64,000 bases of DNA from Mariniphaga anaerophila (GCF_900129025.1 NZ_FQUM01000006.1:248001-312000); one strand, 5' to 3'; numbered from the stretch's first letter, positions 35,202-43,990 are shown. The notes: generated by a model from the letters alone, not told the origin. Translations and numbers: made by a program.

Positions 35202-35978
35202 TTACAAAACAATGCTTTTTGCAAAATCAGCAACAGATGTTTTAAGGCCGGAATCCGGTTCCAGAGCCTTCACAAAAGCGCTTCCGATAATTGCCCCACT
35301 TGCAAATTTACATGCATTTGAAAAAGTTGCACGGTCGGAAATTCCAAAGCCAATCAGACGCGGATTTTTAAGGTTCATTTGCTCAACACGCTCAAAGTAA
35401 TCCTGACGGAAATCCTCCACCTTTTTCCCCGTTCCCGTGGTTGAGGCCGACGAAACCATATAAATAAAACCACCCGACGCTGCATCAATCTTCCGAATGC
35501 GCTCTTCAGGTGTTTGCGGTGTAATCAGCAAAATATTATGCAACTGATTTTGCTCGAAATCCTTTTTAAAATGCAATTCATATTCTTCCAGCGGCAAATC
35601 GGGCAAAATAGCGCCGTCAATTCCGATTTCTCTGCATTTTTCGCAAAACGCTGCTACACCAAATTGCATCACCGGATTGAAATATCCCATTAAAATCAGC
35701 GGAATTTTAACCGTCTTTCGAATGTCTTTTAATTGCTCGAACAGCAATTTTAATGACATGCCGTTTTTTAATGCCGCTTCGCTGCTTCGCTGAATGGTAG
35801 GGCCATCGGCAGTAGGATCGGAAAACGGAATCCCGATTTCAATAAGGTCTGCCCCATTTTTTTCCAATTCATGAATAATGTCTGTGGTACTATTCAGCTG
35901 AGGAAACCCGGCTGTAAAATAGACCGAAAAAATGTTCTTCTTTTTTGATTCGAAGAGTTGGTTTATCCTGTTTTTCAT
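35202..35978 (-). CDS. trpA: Tryptophan synthase alpha subunit
   Basis: 258 aa from MKNRINQLFE. It cleaves indole-3-glycerol phosphate to indole and passes indole to TrpB. Catalytic E47 (DLIEIGIPFSDP) and D58 (TADGPTIQ) are present, as is the phosphate-site GFGIS segment. A 33-codon upstream extension in frame is not conserved-looking. It is the last gene of trpEGDCFBA, 88 bases after trpB. The following 200 bases contain only a weak stem and no clear gene. Confidence 0.95.
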   Translation of the reverse strand: MKNRINQLFESKKKNIFSVYFTAGFPQLNSTTDIIHELEKNGADLIEIGIPFSDPTADGPTIQRSSEAALKNGMSLKLLFEQLKDIRKTVKIPLILMGYFNPVMQFGVAAFCEKCREIGIDGAILPDLPLEEYELHFKKDFEQNQLHNILLITPQTPEERIRKIDAASGGFIYMVSSASTTGTGKKVEDFRQDYFERVEQMNLKNPRLIGFGISDRATFSNACKFASGAIIGSAFVKALEPDSGLKTSVADFAKSIVL

Positions 35979-36066
35979 TTTGTTGTTCTTTTTCCCGAAA
36001 GCACAAATATTACTCCTTCTCAATTGGTCATTCTCCTTGATATGCGCGCTTTCCGGATTTTTGTTT

Positions 36067-37248
36067 TTAATACCCAAAGTAGTCTAAATACGTTTCCATG
36101 TCTTTGTTACCACTTCCCGAAAGATTGATCACATTCACATCGTCGGGTTTCAATTTCAATTTCTCGAGCGCGGCCAACGCGTGTGCAGATTCCAGAGCCG
36201 GAATAATCCCTTCTTTTTGGGTAAGCAACAACGCTGCCTTTAACACTTCTTCGTCGGTTGCAGCCAGGTATTTTGCCCTTCCGCACTTAAACAAATACGA
36301 GTGCAACGGCCCTATTCCGGGATAATCGAGACCTGCAGAAATGGAGTATGGTTCTGTTATCTGCCCGTCGCTGTTCTGCATTAGCATCGTTTTACTGGAA
36401 TGCAAAACGCCCGGCAAGCCCACCTGCAATGTTGCGGCTGTTTCGCTGGTTTCAACACCTTTTCCGGCAGCTTCCACTCCAATCAGTTCAACCTGCTCAT
36501 CGTCTAAATAATGGTAAAATGCACCAGCAGCATTGCTTCCTCCGCCCACACACGCCAGAATTCGGGTAGGAAATTCGCTTCCGGTCTGCTCAAGAAGCTG
36601 GCTTTTCATCTCTTTACTGATTACCGACTGAAAACGCGCCACCATGTCGGGATAAGGATGCGGCCCAACCACTGAGCCAATAATGTAGTGCGTGTCTTCC
36701 GGATTATTGATCCAGTCGCGCATGGCCTCGTTGGTCGCATCTTTCAGCGTTTTGTTGCCGCTGTGAACAGGAACAACCTCGGCACCCAGCATTTTCATTT
36801 TTTTTACGTTGGGAGCCTGGCGTTTTACATCAAGCGCCCCCATGTAAACTACGCACTTTAAACCTTTTAGCGCACAAACAGTTGCTGTGGCTACTCCGTG
36901 CTGGCCGGCTCCGGTTTCGGCAATAATTCGGGTTTTCCCCAATTTCTGAGCCAGCAAAATTTGCCCCACCGTGTTGTTTAATTTGTGTGAACCGGTATGA
37001 TTTAGATCTTCACGCTTCAAAAATATCCGGGTTCCGTAATGCTCAGACAAACGACCGGCAAAATACAACGGCGATGGCCGTCCCACATAGTTTTTCAGTA
37101 ACTGTTCAAATTCGTTTTTGAATTCCGGAGACTCAATAATCTCCAGGTAACGGCGACGAAGCTCATCAATGTTGGCATACATCATTTCAGGAATCCAGGC
37201 TCCGCCAAATTCGCCGTAATATCCTTTTTCGTTTACATCGTATTTCAT
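36067..37248 (-). CDS. trpB: Tryptophan synthase beta subunit
   Basis: 393 aa. PLP enzyme joining indole and serine. PLP lysine K89 in HTGSHKLNNT, the AETGAGQHGVATA segment, and the glycine-rich phosphate loop CVGGGSNAAG are visible; the C-terminus has SGSGNKD. It is the TrpB1 type that pairs with TrpA. It lies 27 bases after trpF. Confidence 0.97.
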   Translation of the reverse strand: MKYDVNEKGYYGEFGGAWIPEMMYANIDELRRRYLEIIESPEFKNEFEQLLKNYVGRPSPLYFAGRLSEHYGTRIFLKREDLNHTGSHKLNNTVGQILLAQKLGKTRIIAETGAGQHGVATATVCALKGLKCVVYMGALDVKRQAPNVKKMKMLGAEVVPVHSGNKTLKDATNEAMRDWINNPEDTHYIIGSVVGPHPYPDMVARFQSVISKEMKSQLLEQTGSEFPTRILACVGGGSNAAGAFYHYLDDEQVELIGVEAAGKGVETSETAATLQVGLPGVLHSSKTMLMQNSDGQITEPYSISAGLDYPGIGPLHSYLFKCGRAKYLAATDEEVLKAALLLTQKEGIIPALESAHALAALEKLKLKPDDVNVINLSGSGNKDMETYLDYFGY

Positions 37249-37275
37249 AACTCTGTTTCGATAACACGCAACGCC

Positions 37276-37917
37276 TCAGCGGATGTCAATCCTCCTTTGC
37301 AATTGCGAAATAAAATTCTTCAAATTTTCAATATTCTTTAATCCCGGAGCATCTTCAAAACCACTGTTCAAATCGACTCCGAAAAGTTGCGGAAGATCAA
37401 TACTTACTATAGTTTCAGCATCTTCCGGTTTTATACCACCACTTAAAAAGAAAGGCGTTTCTCCCGAATAATTTTTCAGGATTTCCCAATTAAATTTTTC
37501 CCCGGAACCACCGGGCACCCCGGTTTTTGTATCGAATAAAAAATAGTCGACACTTTTTTCGTAGCTGTTCAACGCAGAAAAATTAAATCGCTCGTCCAAA
37601 TTAAACGCCTTTATTACTTTCAGCCCCTGCTTTCTCAAGAGGCTACACGTTTTCGGATTTTCTTTTCCATGCAACTGCACATAATTGAAACCCAGATTTT
37701 TGGCCAGACCCAGAATCTCAAAAGCATTTTCATCCACAAAAACGGCGACCTTTTTTTTCGAGGAATCAAAAAGCCTGGGCTCGGTTACTTCACCCACAAA
37801 CCGCTGCGATTTGGGATAAAAAATAAATCCCAAAAAATCTACAGGCAACTTTTCTACCGCCTCGCGATTGGCAGTATTTTTCATTCCGCAAACTTTTATT
37901 TTCAATGCTTTTGTCAT
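37276..37917 (-). CDS. trpF: Phosphoribosylanthranilate isomerase
   Basis: 213 aa TIM barrel. The start KIKVCGMKN carries the catalytic Cys (C10), and the catalytic Asp sits in FDTKTGVPGGSG. FLSGGIKPED and FGVDLNSGFED form the phosphate site. Separate from trpC, unlike the E. coli fusion. Confidence 0.94.
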   Translation of the reverse strand: MTKALKIKVCGMKNTANREAVEKLPVDFLGFIFYPKSQRFVGEVTEPRLFDSSKKKVAVFVDENAFEILGLAKNLGFNYVQLHGKENPKTCSLLRKQGLKVIKAFNLDERFNFSALNSYEKSVDYFLFDTKTGVPGGSGEKFNWEILKNYSGETPFFLSGGIKPEDAETIVSIDLPQLFGVDLNSGFEDAPGLKNIENLKNFISQLQRRIDIR

Positions 37918-37975
37918 TACTTATCTTTTTTACTTCCTTGTTTTTTAGCGCACCTGCAAACACCCGGTAGTGAAC

Positions 37976-38764
37976 TTAGCCTTTCAAATTTCCGATAAAT
38001 GTTCTGCACGCTTTACCCGGATTTTCTGTTTTCATAAATGTTTCGCCAATTAAAAAACCCTGGAATCCGTTCTGGCGCAAATACTGAATTTCTTTTACAC
38101 CGGACAAACCGCTTTCCGAAATTTTCACCACTCTCTCGGAAATAAGGCCGGCCAACCGCACCGATGTTTCCACATCCACTTCAAAAGTTTTCAGGTTGCG
38201 ATTATTCACGCCTACCAAATCGATAAACTCATTTACGAGCTCCAACTCTTCTACATTATGAACTTCCATTAGCACTTCCATCCCCAGTGTTTTGGCTTTT
38301 TTTGCCAGAACTTTCGCCTGCTTTTTCCCCAGACAGGCAGCAATGAGCAAAATTACGTCAGTCCCAAATGCTTTCGCTTCCACCACCTGGTATTCATCAA
38401 TCATAAAATCTTTTCGGAGAATAGGAATTTCGGGATTTGCCGCACGCGCTTTGGCAAGATTGGCCAGTGCTCCGCCAAAATAATCGTGGTCGGTTAGTAC
38501 AGACAGTCCGGCTGCTCCGGCGTTTGCGTAATCTTTGGTAACCTCTTCCACTTTTGCCTCAAAATTGATTTCGCCTTTTGACGGCGACTTTTGTTTGAAC
38601 TCAGCAATAATTCCGGAAGACCCTTCTTTTTGCAGCGCTGCTTTCAGAGAATTGCATGTGCGCTGAAAACCAGGATATTTTTCGAGCTGCATTACCGAAA
38701 CGACTTCCTTCCGCCGGGCAACTTCAACTTCCTTCGTTTTAACTATTTCTTCGAGAATGTTCAT
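37976..38764 (-). CDS. trpC: Indole-3-glycerol phosphate synthase
   Basis: 262 aa from MNILEEIVKTKEVEV; ten codons upstream are in frame but not typical. TIM-barrel motifs IIAEFKQKSPSKG, LRKDFMIDEYQV, LMEVHNVEE, VGVNNRNLKTF and SESGLSG mark catalytic Lys, Glu and phosphate-binding residues. It is 58 bases before trpF and 33 after trpD. Confidence 0.95.
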   Translation of the reverse strand: MNILEEIVKTKEVEVARRKEVVSVMQLEKYPGFQRTCNSLKAALQKEGSSGIIAEFKQKSPSKGEINFEAKVEEVTKDYANAGAAGLSVLTDHDYFGGALANLAKARAANPEIPILRKDFMIDEYQVVEAKAFGTDVILLIAACLGKKQAKVLAKKAKTLGMEVLMEVHNVEELELVNEFIDLVGVNNRNLKTFEVDVETSVRLAGLISERVVKISESGLSGVKEIQYLRQNGFQGFLIGETFMKTENPGKACRTFIGNLKG

Positions 38765-38797
38765 GTTTTCTTTTTTAACTACGAGCCGGTTCAATAA

Positions 38798-39784
38798 CTA
38801 TTCGATTACTGCATTTAATTTTTGCAGCGCCTTGCCACTTTTCAGCGATTCGCCGGCCATGTAAACACATTCCAGCAAATTCTTTTCAGGAAAAACCAGG
38901 TTTAATCCGACTGCTGCATTTGCAACCACCACGTTGTTCTGTTCTTCAGAACCATTTCCTTTTAGAATATCCATAAAAATTTTTGCAGCTTCATCTATTG
39001 AATCTCCTCCGTAAATGCTTTTGGGATGTATTTTTTCGAACCCAAAATCAGAAGGCGCAAAATAACCTTCTTTTTCTTTACCGGCAAAACGGGTCGAATC
39101 AGTAAGGGAAACCTCATCGTAACCATCGTTGCTGTTAATAACCGTATAATTTATGTTCAGGGTTTCGTACACATTTTTATAGTGGTTGAAATTTTCGTTG
39201 TTGTTTACCCCGAGCACCTGGTATTTGGGCGAAGAAGGATTAATCATCGGGCCAAGCATATTGAAAAACGTTTGCACTTTTAATGCCCGGCGCACCGGAG
39301 CAATGTGTTTCATGGCCGGATGGAAAAGCGGCGCGTGCATGAAACAAAAATTTCCCTTGTCCATATCGTTTTTCAACTTTGCCGGGTCGTTACTGAATTT
39401 ATACCCCATCAGTTCCAACAAATTGGAAGAACCGCTGGTGGAAGAGACAGCATAATTACCGTGTTTGGCCACATTTACACCGGCGCCGGCAATAATAAAA
39501 CAGGCCAGTGTAGAAATATTAAAGGTGTTTTTCCCGTCGCCACCGGTACCCACCACATCAATGGCTTCGTAGTCCGACAGGTCGGTAACCAGGCACAATT
39601 CAGTCATTGCCTCACGGAAACCGGCCAACTCGTCGGAAGTAATCTGGCGCATTTTAAAAACGGTTAGAAACGAGGCAAACTCCACTTCGCTGTGCATTCC
39701 TTTTCCAACCTCCAGCAGGCTTTGTTTGGCTTCTGTACGGGAGAGGGTATTTCCGTCAAATAAATATTCTAAAATGGTTTTCAT
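38798..39784 (-). CDS. trpD: Anthranilate phosphoribosyltransferase
   Basis: 328 aa. It joins anthranilate and PRPP. The PRPP motif GTGGDGKNTFNIST (79-92), KHGNYAVSSTSGSSNLLE and the NMLGPMINPS loop are diagnostic. Not fused to trpG. 26 bases after trpG. Confidence 0.95.
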   Translation of the reverse strand: MKTILEYLFDGNTLSRTEAKQSLLEVGKGMHSEVEFASFLTVFKMRQITSDELAGFREAMTELCLVTDLSDYEAIDVVGTGGDGKNTFNISTLACFIIAGAGVNVAKHGNYAVSSTSGSSNLLELMGYKFSNDPAKLKNDMDKGNFCFMHAPLFHPAMKHIAPVRRALKVQTFFNMLGPMINPSSPKYQVLGVNNNENFNHYKNVYETLNINYTVINSNDGYDEVSLTDSTRFAGKEKEGYFAPSDFGFEKIHPKSIYGGDSIDEAAKIFMDILKGNGSEEQNNVVVANAAVGLNLVFPEKNLLECVYMAGESLKSGKALQKLNAVIE

Positions 39785-39810
39785 TGTTAACTGCTTTAAA
39801 TTAATTGTTT

Positions 39811-40407
39811 TTATTCCGGTCCCTGAGATACGACATCTTTCAACCCCAGCCAGTTTTCAATCATTTTCTCTCCCAGCGGAGTCAGCACCGATTCGGGATG
39901 AAACTGCACGCTTTCCACATCAAACTCTTTATGCTTCATCGACATAATCATTCCGTCTTCATCAACGCTGGTCACTTCAAAGCATGCTGGAAGATTGTCC
40001 TTTTCTACAATCCATGAGTGGTAACGTCCCACATCAAAGGTTTCGGGCAATCCGCAAAAAAGCACAGACCGGTTTTCCGTAAGTTTCACCGGAGTAGCCA
40101 TGCCGTGGATTACACGATTCATGTTGTGCAAAGATCCGCCAAAAGCTTCGCCAATGGCCTGGTGTCCCAGACAAACTCCCAGCATGCTTTTTTTCGGTGC
40201 ATATTCTTTTATAATATCCAGAAGAAGTCCGGCCTCTTCGGGCAAACCCGGCCCCGGAGAAAGTACAATTTTATCGTACTTTTCAATTTCTTCCAGGGCA
40301 ATTTCATCGTTTCTGAAAACATCTACCGGCAACCCGGAAACCTTTTTTATGGCATGTACCAGGTTGTAAGTAAATGAATCGTAATTATCAATAACCAGTA
40401 TTTTCAT
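39811..40407 (-). CDS. trpG: Anthranilate synthase component II (glutamine amidotransferase)
   Basis: 198 aa from MKILVIDNYDSFTYN; another in-frame ATG lies three codons upstream (40414-40416). Class I amidotransferase supplying ammonia to TrpE. Nucleophile C79 in GVCLGHQ and the His/Glu pair in QFHPESVLT are present, with PGPG oxyanion loop. It might also serve p-aminobenzoate synthesis, as trpG/pabA sharing is common, but operon position supports tryptophan. Confidence 0.94.
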   Translation of the reverse strand: MKILVIDNYDSFTYNLVHAIKKVSGLPVDVFRNDEIALEEIEKYDKIVLSPGPGLPEEAGLLLDIIKEYAPKKSMLGVCLGHQAIGEAFGGSLHNMNRVIHGMATPVKLTENRSVLFCGLPETFDVGRYHSWIVEKDNLPACFEVTSVDEDGMIMSMKHKEFDVESVQFHPESVLTPLGEKMIENWLGLKDVVSQGPE

Positions 40408-40418
40408 TGCTTTCATTT

Positions 40419-41828
40419 TTAATTAATCTCTTTCGCCATTTCAATTGCCTTTTTTAGCGCAGCCATTTTGTTGTTCACTTCCTGCAGCTCGTTCTCCTCT
40501 TTGGAGTCGGCAACAATGCCGGCGCCTGCCTGGTAAAACAACCGGTTGTTTTTACTCAGAAACGAGCGAATCATAATGGCATGGTTCACTGTGCGATCGA
40601 AACCAAGATACCCGATGCAGCCTCCATAGTAACCACGGTTTTGGTTTTCATACCTGTCGATGAGCTGCATTGCTTTATACTTGGGCGCGCCGGAGAGCGT
40701 TCCTGCAGGAAAAGTTTCTCCCAAAACTTTTATCAGGTTGGTGTCGTTGTTAATTTCTCCGGAAACCTGAGAAACAAGATGAATAACGTGCGAATAGAAC
40801 TGCACTTCACGGTAAGTTTCCACAACCACATGCTTTGCATTCCGGCTCAAATCGTTTCTAGCCAGGTCAACAAGCATCACATGTTCAGCATTTTCTTTCG
40901 GGTCTTTACTAAGCATCTCAGCCAATTCGCGGTCGTTGTCGTCGTTACCGGTTCGTTTAAATGTGCCGGCAATGGGATGAATGTATGCTTTGTTGTTTTT
41001 TACCCTCAACTCAGCTTCAGGACTGGAGCCGAAAATTTTGTAGGTGCCGTAATCGAAATAGAAAAGATACGGCGAAGGATTGATGGAGCGCAGCGCACGG
41101 TAAACGTTAAAATCGTCGCCTTCGAACTGTTGCGAAAACTGGCGACTGAGTACAATCTGAAAAACATCGCCCCGGTAACAGTGCTGCTTTCCTTTAGTAA
41201 CCATCTGCATGTACTCTTCATCTGTAATGTTGGAGGTTTCATTTCCCTTTGCCTGAAATTTATCGGTTGAAAAATTCAGGTTAACAAGCAGATGATGAAT
41301 GTAGTCAATCTGAGAAGTTTCGCCTTCCAGCAGATTTTCTACCATGTGAATCTGGTTTTTGTGGTGATCGATGGCCACAACGTACTTGTAAAAACAGTAT
41401 TTCACTTCCGGAATCTGGTAATCTTCTTTTGCTTCTGCCGTAAAACTAATACTCTCGAAATGCTGAACGGCATCGTAATTAATGTAGCCAAACAGGCCGT
41501 TTGCCGGGAGTTCGACTTCTTCTGACTCCACATCAAACAACTTAAAAAACGCATCCAGTTCGGCATCCAACGTTCTAGTTTCCGAAAGGAGGAAGTTCTC
41601 CTTTTCTTTTCCGGGAAGCTCTTTAGCAACCTCGCCATTGGTTACCGTAAAACAAGCCACCGGATTAAAACACACAAACGACCAGGCGTTTTCGTGCCCG
41701 TGGTAATCGGAACTTTCCAGCAAAATAGCTTTGGGGTAAAGCGTTCGCAATCGCAGGTAAATACTTACCGGCGTTACTGTGTCAGCCAAAATCTTCTGAA
41801 CAACTGGTTTAAACTTCAACTTTTCCAT
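40419..41828 (-). CDS. trpE: Anthranilate synthase component I
   Basis: 469 aa. Forms anthranilate from chorismate with TrpG. The LLESS motif (36-40) is the tryptophan feedback site, so end-product inhibition is expected. Catalytic segments IHPIAGTFKRTGND, DLARNDLSRN, GTLSGAPKYKAM and QAGAGIVADSKEENE are intact. First structural gene of trpEGDCFBA. It is preceded by two tandem attenuators (41872-42192). Confidence 0.96.
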   Translation of the reverse strand: MEKLKFKPVVQKILADTVTPVSIYLRLRTLYPKAILLESSDYHGHENAWSFVCFNPVACFTVTNGEVAKELPGKEKENFLLSETRTLDAELDAFFKLFDVESEEVELPANGLFGYINYDAVQHFESISFTAEAKEDYQIPEVKYCFYKYVVAIDHHKNQIHMVENLLEGETSQIDYIHHLLVNLNFSTDKFQAKGNETSNITDEEYMQMVTKGKQHCYRGDVFQIVLSRQFSQQFEGDDFNVYRALRSINPSPYLFYFDYGTYKIFGSSPEAELRVKNNKAYIHPIAGTFKRTGNDDNDRELAEMLSKDPKENAEHVMLVDLARNDLSRNAKHVVVETYREVQFYSHVIHLVSQVSGEINNDTNLIKVLGETFPAGTLSGAPKYKAMQLIDRYENQNRGYYGGCIGYLGFDRTVNHAIMIRSFLSKNNRLFYQAGAGIVADSKEENELQEVNNKMAALKKAIEMAKEIN

Positions 41829-41871
41829 TTTACTATTTTTGATTTATTCTATTTTTCTAATTCTATTAAAC

Positions 41872-41911
41872 AAAAAAACGGCTCACCGTGAATCGATGAG
41901 CCGTTTTTTTA
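41872..41911 (-). terminator. Attenuator 2 terminator, next to trpE
   Basis: Minus strand: 9-bp stem AACGGCTCA/TGAGCCGTT (41897-41905 with 41877-41885), 11-base loop, flanked by A and T runs that add more pairs, ending in seven T. It lies 44 bases before the trpE ATG and downstream of the WWW leader peptide. A candidate antiterminator is CCGTGAA (41936-41942) pairing with TTCACGG (41886-41892) in the loop region. Confidence 0.9.
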
Positions 41912-41926
41912 ATTGCGACAATGGCA

Positions 41927-41995
41927 TTACACCTCTTCACGGATTTGTAAAAAGTTGCTCTGCCACCACCAATTTGTATTTTGAAAATTCTTCAT
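41927..41995 (-). CDS. trpL: trp leader peptide 2 (WWW)
   Basis: 22-codon ORF; begins MKNFQNTN and has three consecutive Trp codons at residues 9-11 (41963-41971), ends IREEV. The TGG run is complementary, with wobbles, to TGCCATT (41920-41926) just after the stop, a typical 1:2 pairing. A ribosome at the stop codon would cover CCGTGAA (41936-41942), while a ribosome stalled at Trp would leave it free. This fits tryptophan-dependent attenuation before trpE. Confidence 0.85.
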   Translation of the reverse strand: MKNFQNTNWWWQSNFLQIREEV

Positions 41996-42058
41996 TTCAA
42001 CGTTAATTTTATTTTATCCCAACACTCTTTTCGTGCTTATTGTTCTATCATTTTTAAT

Positions 42059-42087
42059 AAAAAAACCTGCCCCTTTGGAGGAGCAGG
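42059..42087 (-). terminator. Attenuator 1 terminator
   Basis: Minus strand: CCTGC plus three pairs around a mismatch (42079-42087 with 42066-42074), four-base CCAA loop, then seven T (42059-42065). No gene other than leader peptide 1 precedes it. Its 5' arm contains CTCCTC (42078-42083), complementary to GAGGAG (42130-42135) downstream of leader peptide 1, the candidate antiterminator. Confidence 0.88.
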
Positions 42088-42138
42088 CCTATTTTTAATA
42101 TCTCTCAAAAATACCAATATGGCCATAAACTCCTCACT

Positions 42139-42192
42139 TTAAGCAAGAAGACCCCACCACGGCAGCCATATTGTATTTATATTTTTTATCAT
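42139..42192 (-). CDS. trpL: trp leader peptide 1 (WLPWW)
   Basis: 17-codon ORF MIKNINTIWLPWWGLLA with Trp at 9, 12 and 13 (TGG codons at 42166-42168, 42157-42159 and 42154-42156). CAATATGGC (42165-42173), which includes the first Trp codon, pairs perfectly over 9 bp with GCCATATTG (42115-42123), the 1:2 stem. Terminator 1 follows. The peptide resembles leader peptide 2 in the KN..NT.W core, suggesting duplication. A different frame over the same bases gives an 11-aa ORF without Trp, which I reject. Confidence 0.85.
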   Translation of the reverse strand: MIKNINTIWLPWWGLLA

Positions 42193-42210
42193 TCTATTTT
42201 TTATCGAAAT

Positions 42211-42241
42211 CAAAAGAAGAAAAAAAAATTCAAAAACAAAA
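42211..42241 (-). promoter_or_regulatory. Candidate trp operon promoter
   Basis: Minus strand: TTTTG (42237-42241), 18-base spacer, TTCTTTTG (42211-42218), one base from TAnnTTTG. It would start transcription about 12 bases before leader peptide 1. Confidence 0.4.
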
Positions 42242-42325
42242 CAGTTCGCCCAACTTTTTTCTATAACCTTCCTTTCAGTTTATCGTAATTAAAGATGTCG
42301 TTTAAACAAACAAGGAAAAACGGCT

Positions 42326-43531
42326 ATGCAAAAAATAACTAACTGCCTTTGGCTAACCATTTGTTGTATGCCCTTTTTTTTCGTGGCGTCGAAAGGATTC
42401 TCGCAGATTCCTGAAGTAAGCTGGGAAAAGCAATTCAAAATAAACTCTTCCAACTATTTTTCTGATGTTGCTGAACTTCCCGGAGGGGATTTTATTCTTC
42501 TGGGAGCAATTGAAAAACCTGACGACCGGAGTTTCGATATTTGGATTGTTAAATGCAATCAAAAGGGCGACACCCTCAAATCTCTGTTGTACAAAAATCC
42601 AGGAAACGATGTTCCCATTCGTATAATTTACAACGAAGGGAAAGGTTACCTGGTGGCCTTTTTAAACGAGATGCCCCAGGCAAAACCCAAAGCATGCATT
42701 TTAGCTGTTGATTCGACTTTGGTGAAAATGTGGTCGGTAAAAGCGGAACAATTTTCCGGCATTCTGCAAACTGATGTTGCTGTTGATAATTCGGGCAACA
42801 TTTGGTGGCTTAACACTTTTGCAAAAGACGACGGGAAAAACACGGTCTCACTTCAGAAGATGGATGACGAAGGAAATAAAATCGACGAGTTCAATTTTGA
42901 AGGCGACACCCCATCTGCCGGGTATTCCGTTCGCACACTTCCGGATGGAACATTGGGAATCTCCTGCCAGGTTCAACCCCAGGAAGGAAATCCGACGGTA
43001 CATATTATCCGGATGGATTCAACCGGGAAAACAATGTGGGAAACTACCGTTCCTCAAAACGCAAGAACACTCACGCCCCAATGTCTGTGCTGTTCCCCCG
43101 ACAATACAATACTTGTTGGAGGCTGGGCAGGATTGTGCTACAACCCCGATGCACCGACGGCAGAACAAATTTGGGATTATGACTATTTACTGACCAAATT
43201 AAGCGCTTCCGGAGAAGTAGTATGGACGCAAAACTACAACCGCGAAGGTTCAGAAAAAGGAACAGCATTGGCTGTTTTGCCAAATGCCAACATTATGGCA
43301 GCCGGAAAATGCGAAACATCATTTTCAGGAAAGATTGGCCCATGGCTATTGCTCATCGACAAAAGCGGGAAAATGCTAACCGAAAAGGTGTTCCAATTCA
43401 AATTTGTTAACGACCAGGCAGCACGCATAATTTGTACTTCCGACGGTGGATTTATTATGGTAGGCCCCGGTTATATCGATACAAATTATTTGCTTTCGGG
43501 ATGGGTAAAAAAGCTCAGCCCTTTGTTGTAA
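42326..43531 (+). CDS. Secreted beta-propeller-like protein of unknown function
   Basis: 401 aa. Signal peptide (LWLTICCMPFFFVASKGFSQ, about 8-27), then repeated blade-like segments of the form LP.G..IL.G...W.VK.. G.T (for example ELPGGDFILLGAIEK, RTLPDGTLGISCQV, CCSPDNTILVGGWAG, AVLPNANIMAAGKCE, CTSDGGFIMVGPGY), about 50-60 residues apart. This is the look of secreted delta-60/propeller-type proteins of Bacteroidota. No C-terminal type IX sorting domain is visible. Function unknown; divergent from the trp leader with no link evident. Confidence 0.7.
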   Translation: MQKITNCLWLTICCMPFFFVASKGFSQIPEVSWEKQFKINSSNYFSDVAELPGGDFILLGAIEKPDDRSFDIWIVKCNQKGDTLKSLLYKNPGNDVPIRIIYNEGKGYLVAFLNEMPQAKPKACILAVDSTLVKMWSVKAEQFSGILQTDVAVDNSGNIWWLNTFAKDDGKNTVSLQKMDDEGNKIDEFNFEGDTPSAGYSVRTLPDGTLGISCQVQPQEGNPTVHIIRMDSTGKTMWETTVPQNARTLTPQCLCCSPDNTILVGGWAGLCYNPDAPTAEQIWDYDYLLTKLSASGEVVWTQNYNREGSEKGTALAVLPNANIMAAGKCETSFSGKIGPWLLLIDKSGKMLTEKVFQFKFVNDQAARIICTSDGGFIMVGPGYIDTNYLLSGWVKKLSPLL

Positions 43532-43589
43532 ACAGCAAAACCGGCTGCATGATTCTATGCTCTTCTTTTTCGACAAAGCAAACTAAACT

Positions 43590-43883
43590 CTATTGAGTAA
43601 TTTTCCCTAGTTCAATCTCAAAATATTTTTTATGCCTAAACCAGTCAGTCCTATTTCTAGTTATTTTAATTCCTTTGAATTCGACTGTCATTTTCTGGGC
43701 ACTTTTGTGGTACCCATTTCGAAATACAACAAAGTCGTATTTTATTAAACGCCCATCAGCATCCATTAATCTCTGAACCCAATACTTTTTATACTCTCTG
43801 AATTCTGATGTTTTGTCACCTCTTTTTATTTGGTCAAAAAACTCCTTTTTCAGAGTTAGATATAGAATTTTGGGGTGTTTCAT
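43590..43883 (-). CDS. ASCH/PUA-like domain protein
   Basis: 97 aa. The GDKTSEFREYKKYW segment matches the ASCH signature GxKxxExR, with a beta-rich fold before and after (ILYLTLKKEFFDQI, YDFVVFRNG). ASCH proteins are thought to bind RNA or modified nucleotides and often sit near toxin-antitoxin or mobile genes. Here it precedes nothing on its strand except the convergent secreted-protein gene and follows the PIN gene by 107 bases. The role is not known. Confidence 0.7.
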   Translation of the reverse strand: MKHPKILYLTLKKEFFDQIKRGDKTSEFREYKKYWVQRLMDADGRLIKYDFVVFRNGYHKSAQKMTVEFKGIKITRNRTDWFRHKKYFEIELGKITQ

Positions 43884-43990
43884 TACCTACAAATCTGGTG
43901 TCTCTGTCTTATCTGTTGCAAAAAAATAACATCTATTTCTTCGGATTGCGCTATTGATTTCGAAGGTTCTTTTTGCAGAAGTGTATTTAA

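Noticed and set aside
42115-42173. Inverted repeat CAATATGGC/GCCATATTG as an operator for a repressor
   Set aside because: It fits better as the 1:2 stem of attenuator 1, since one arm holds a Trp codon and lies within the transcript.
42160-42175. Alternative 11-codon ORF (MAAVVGSSCLK) over trp leader peptide 1
   Set aside because: Has no Trp codon and does not explain the terminator; the overlapping WLPWW frame fits attenuation.
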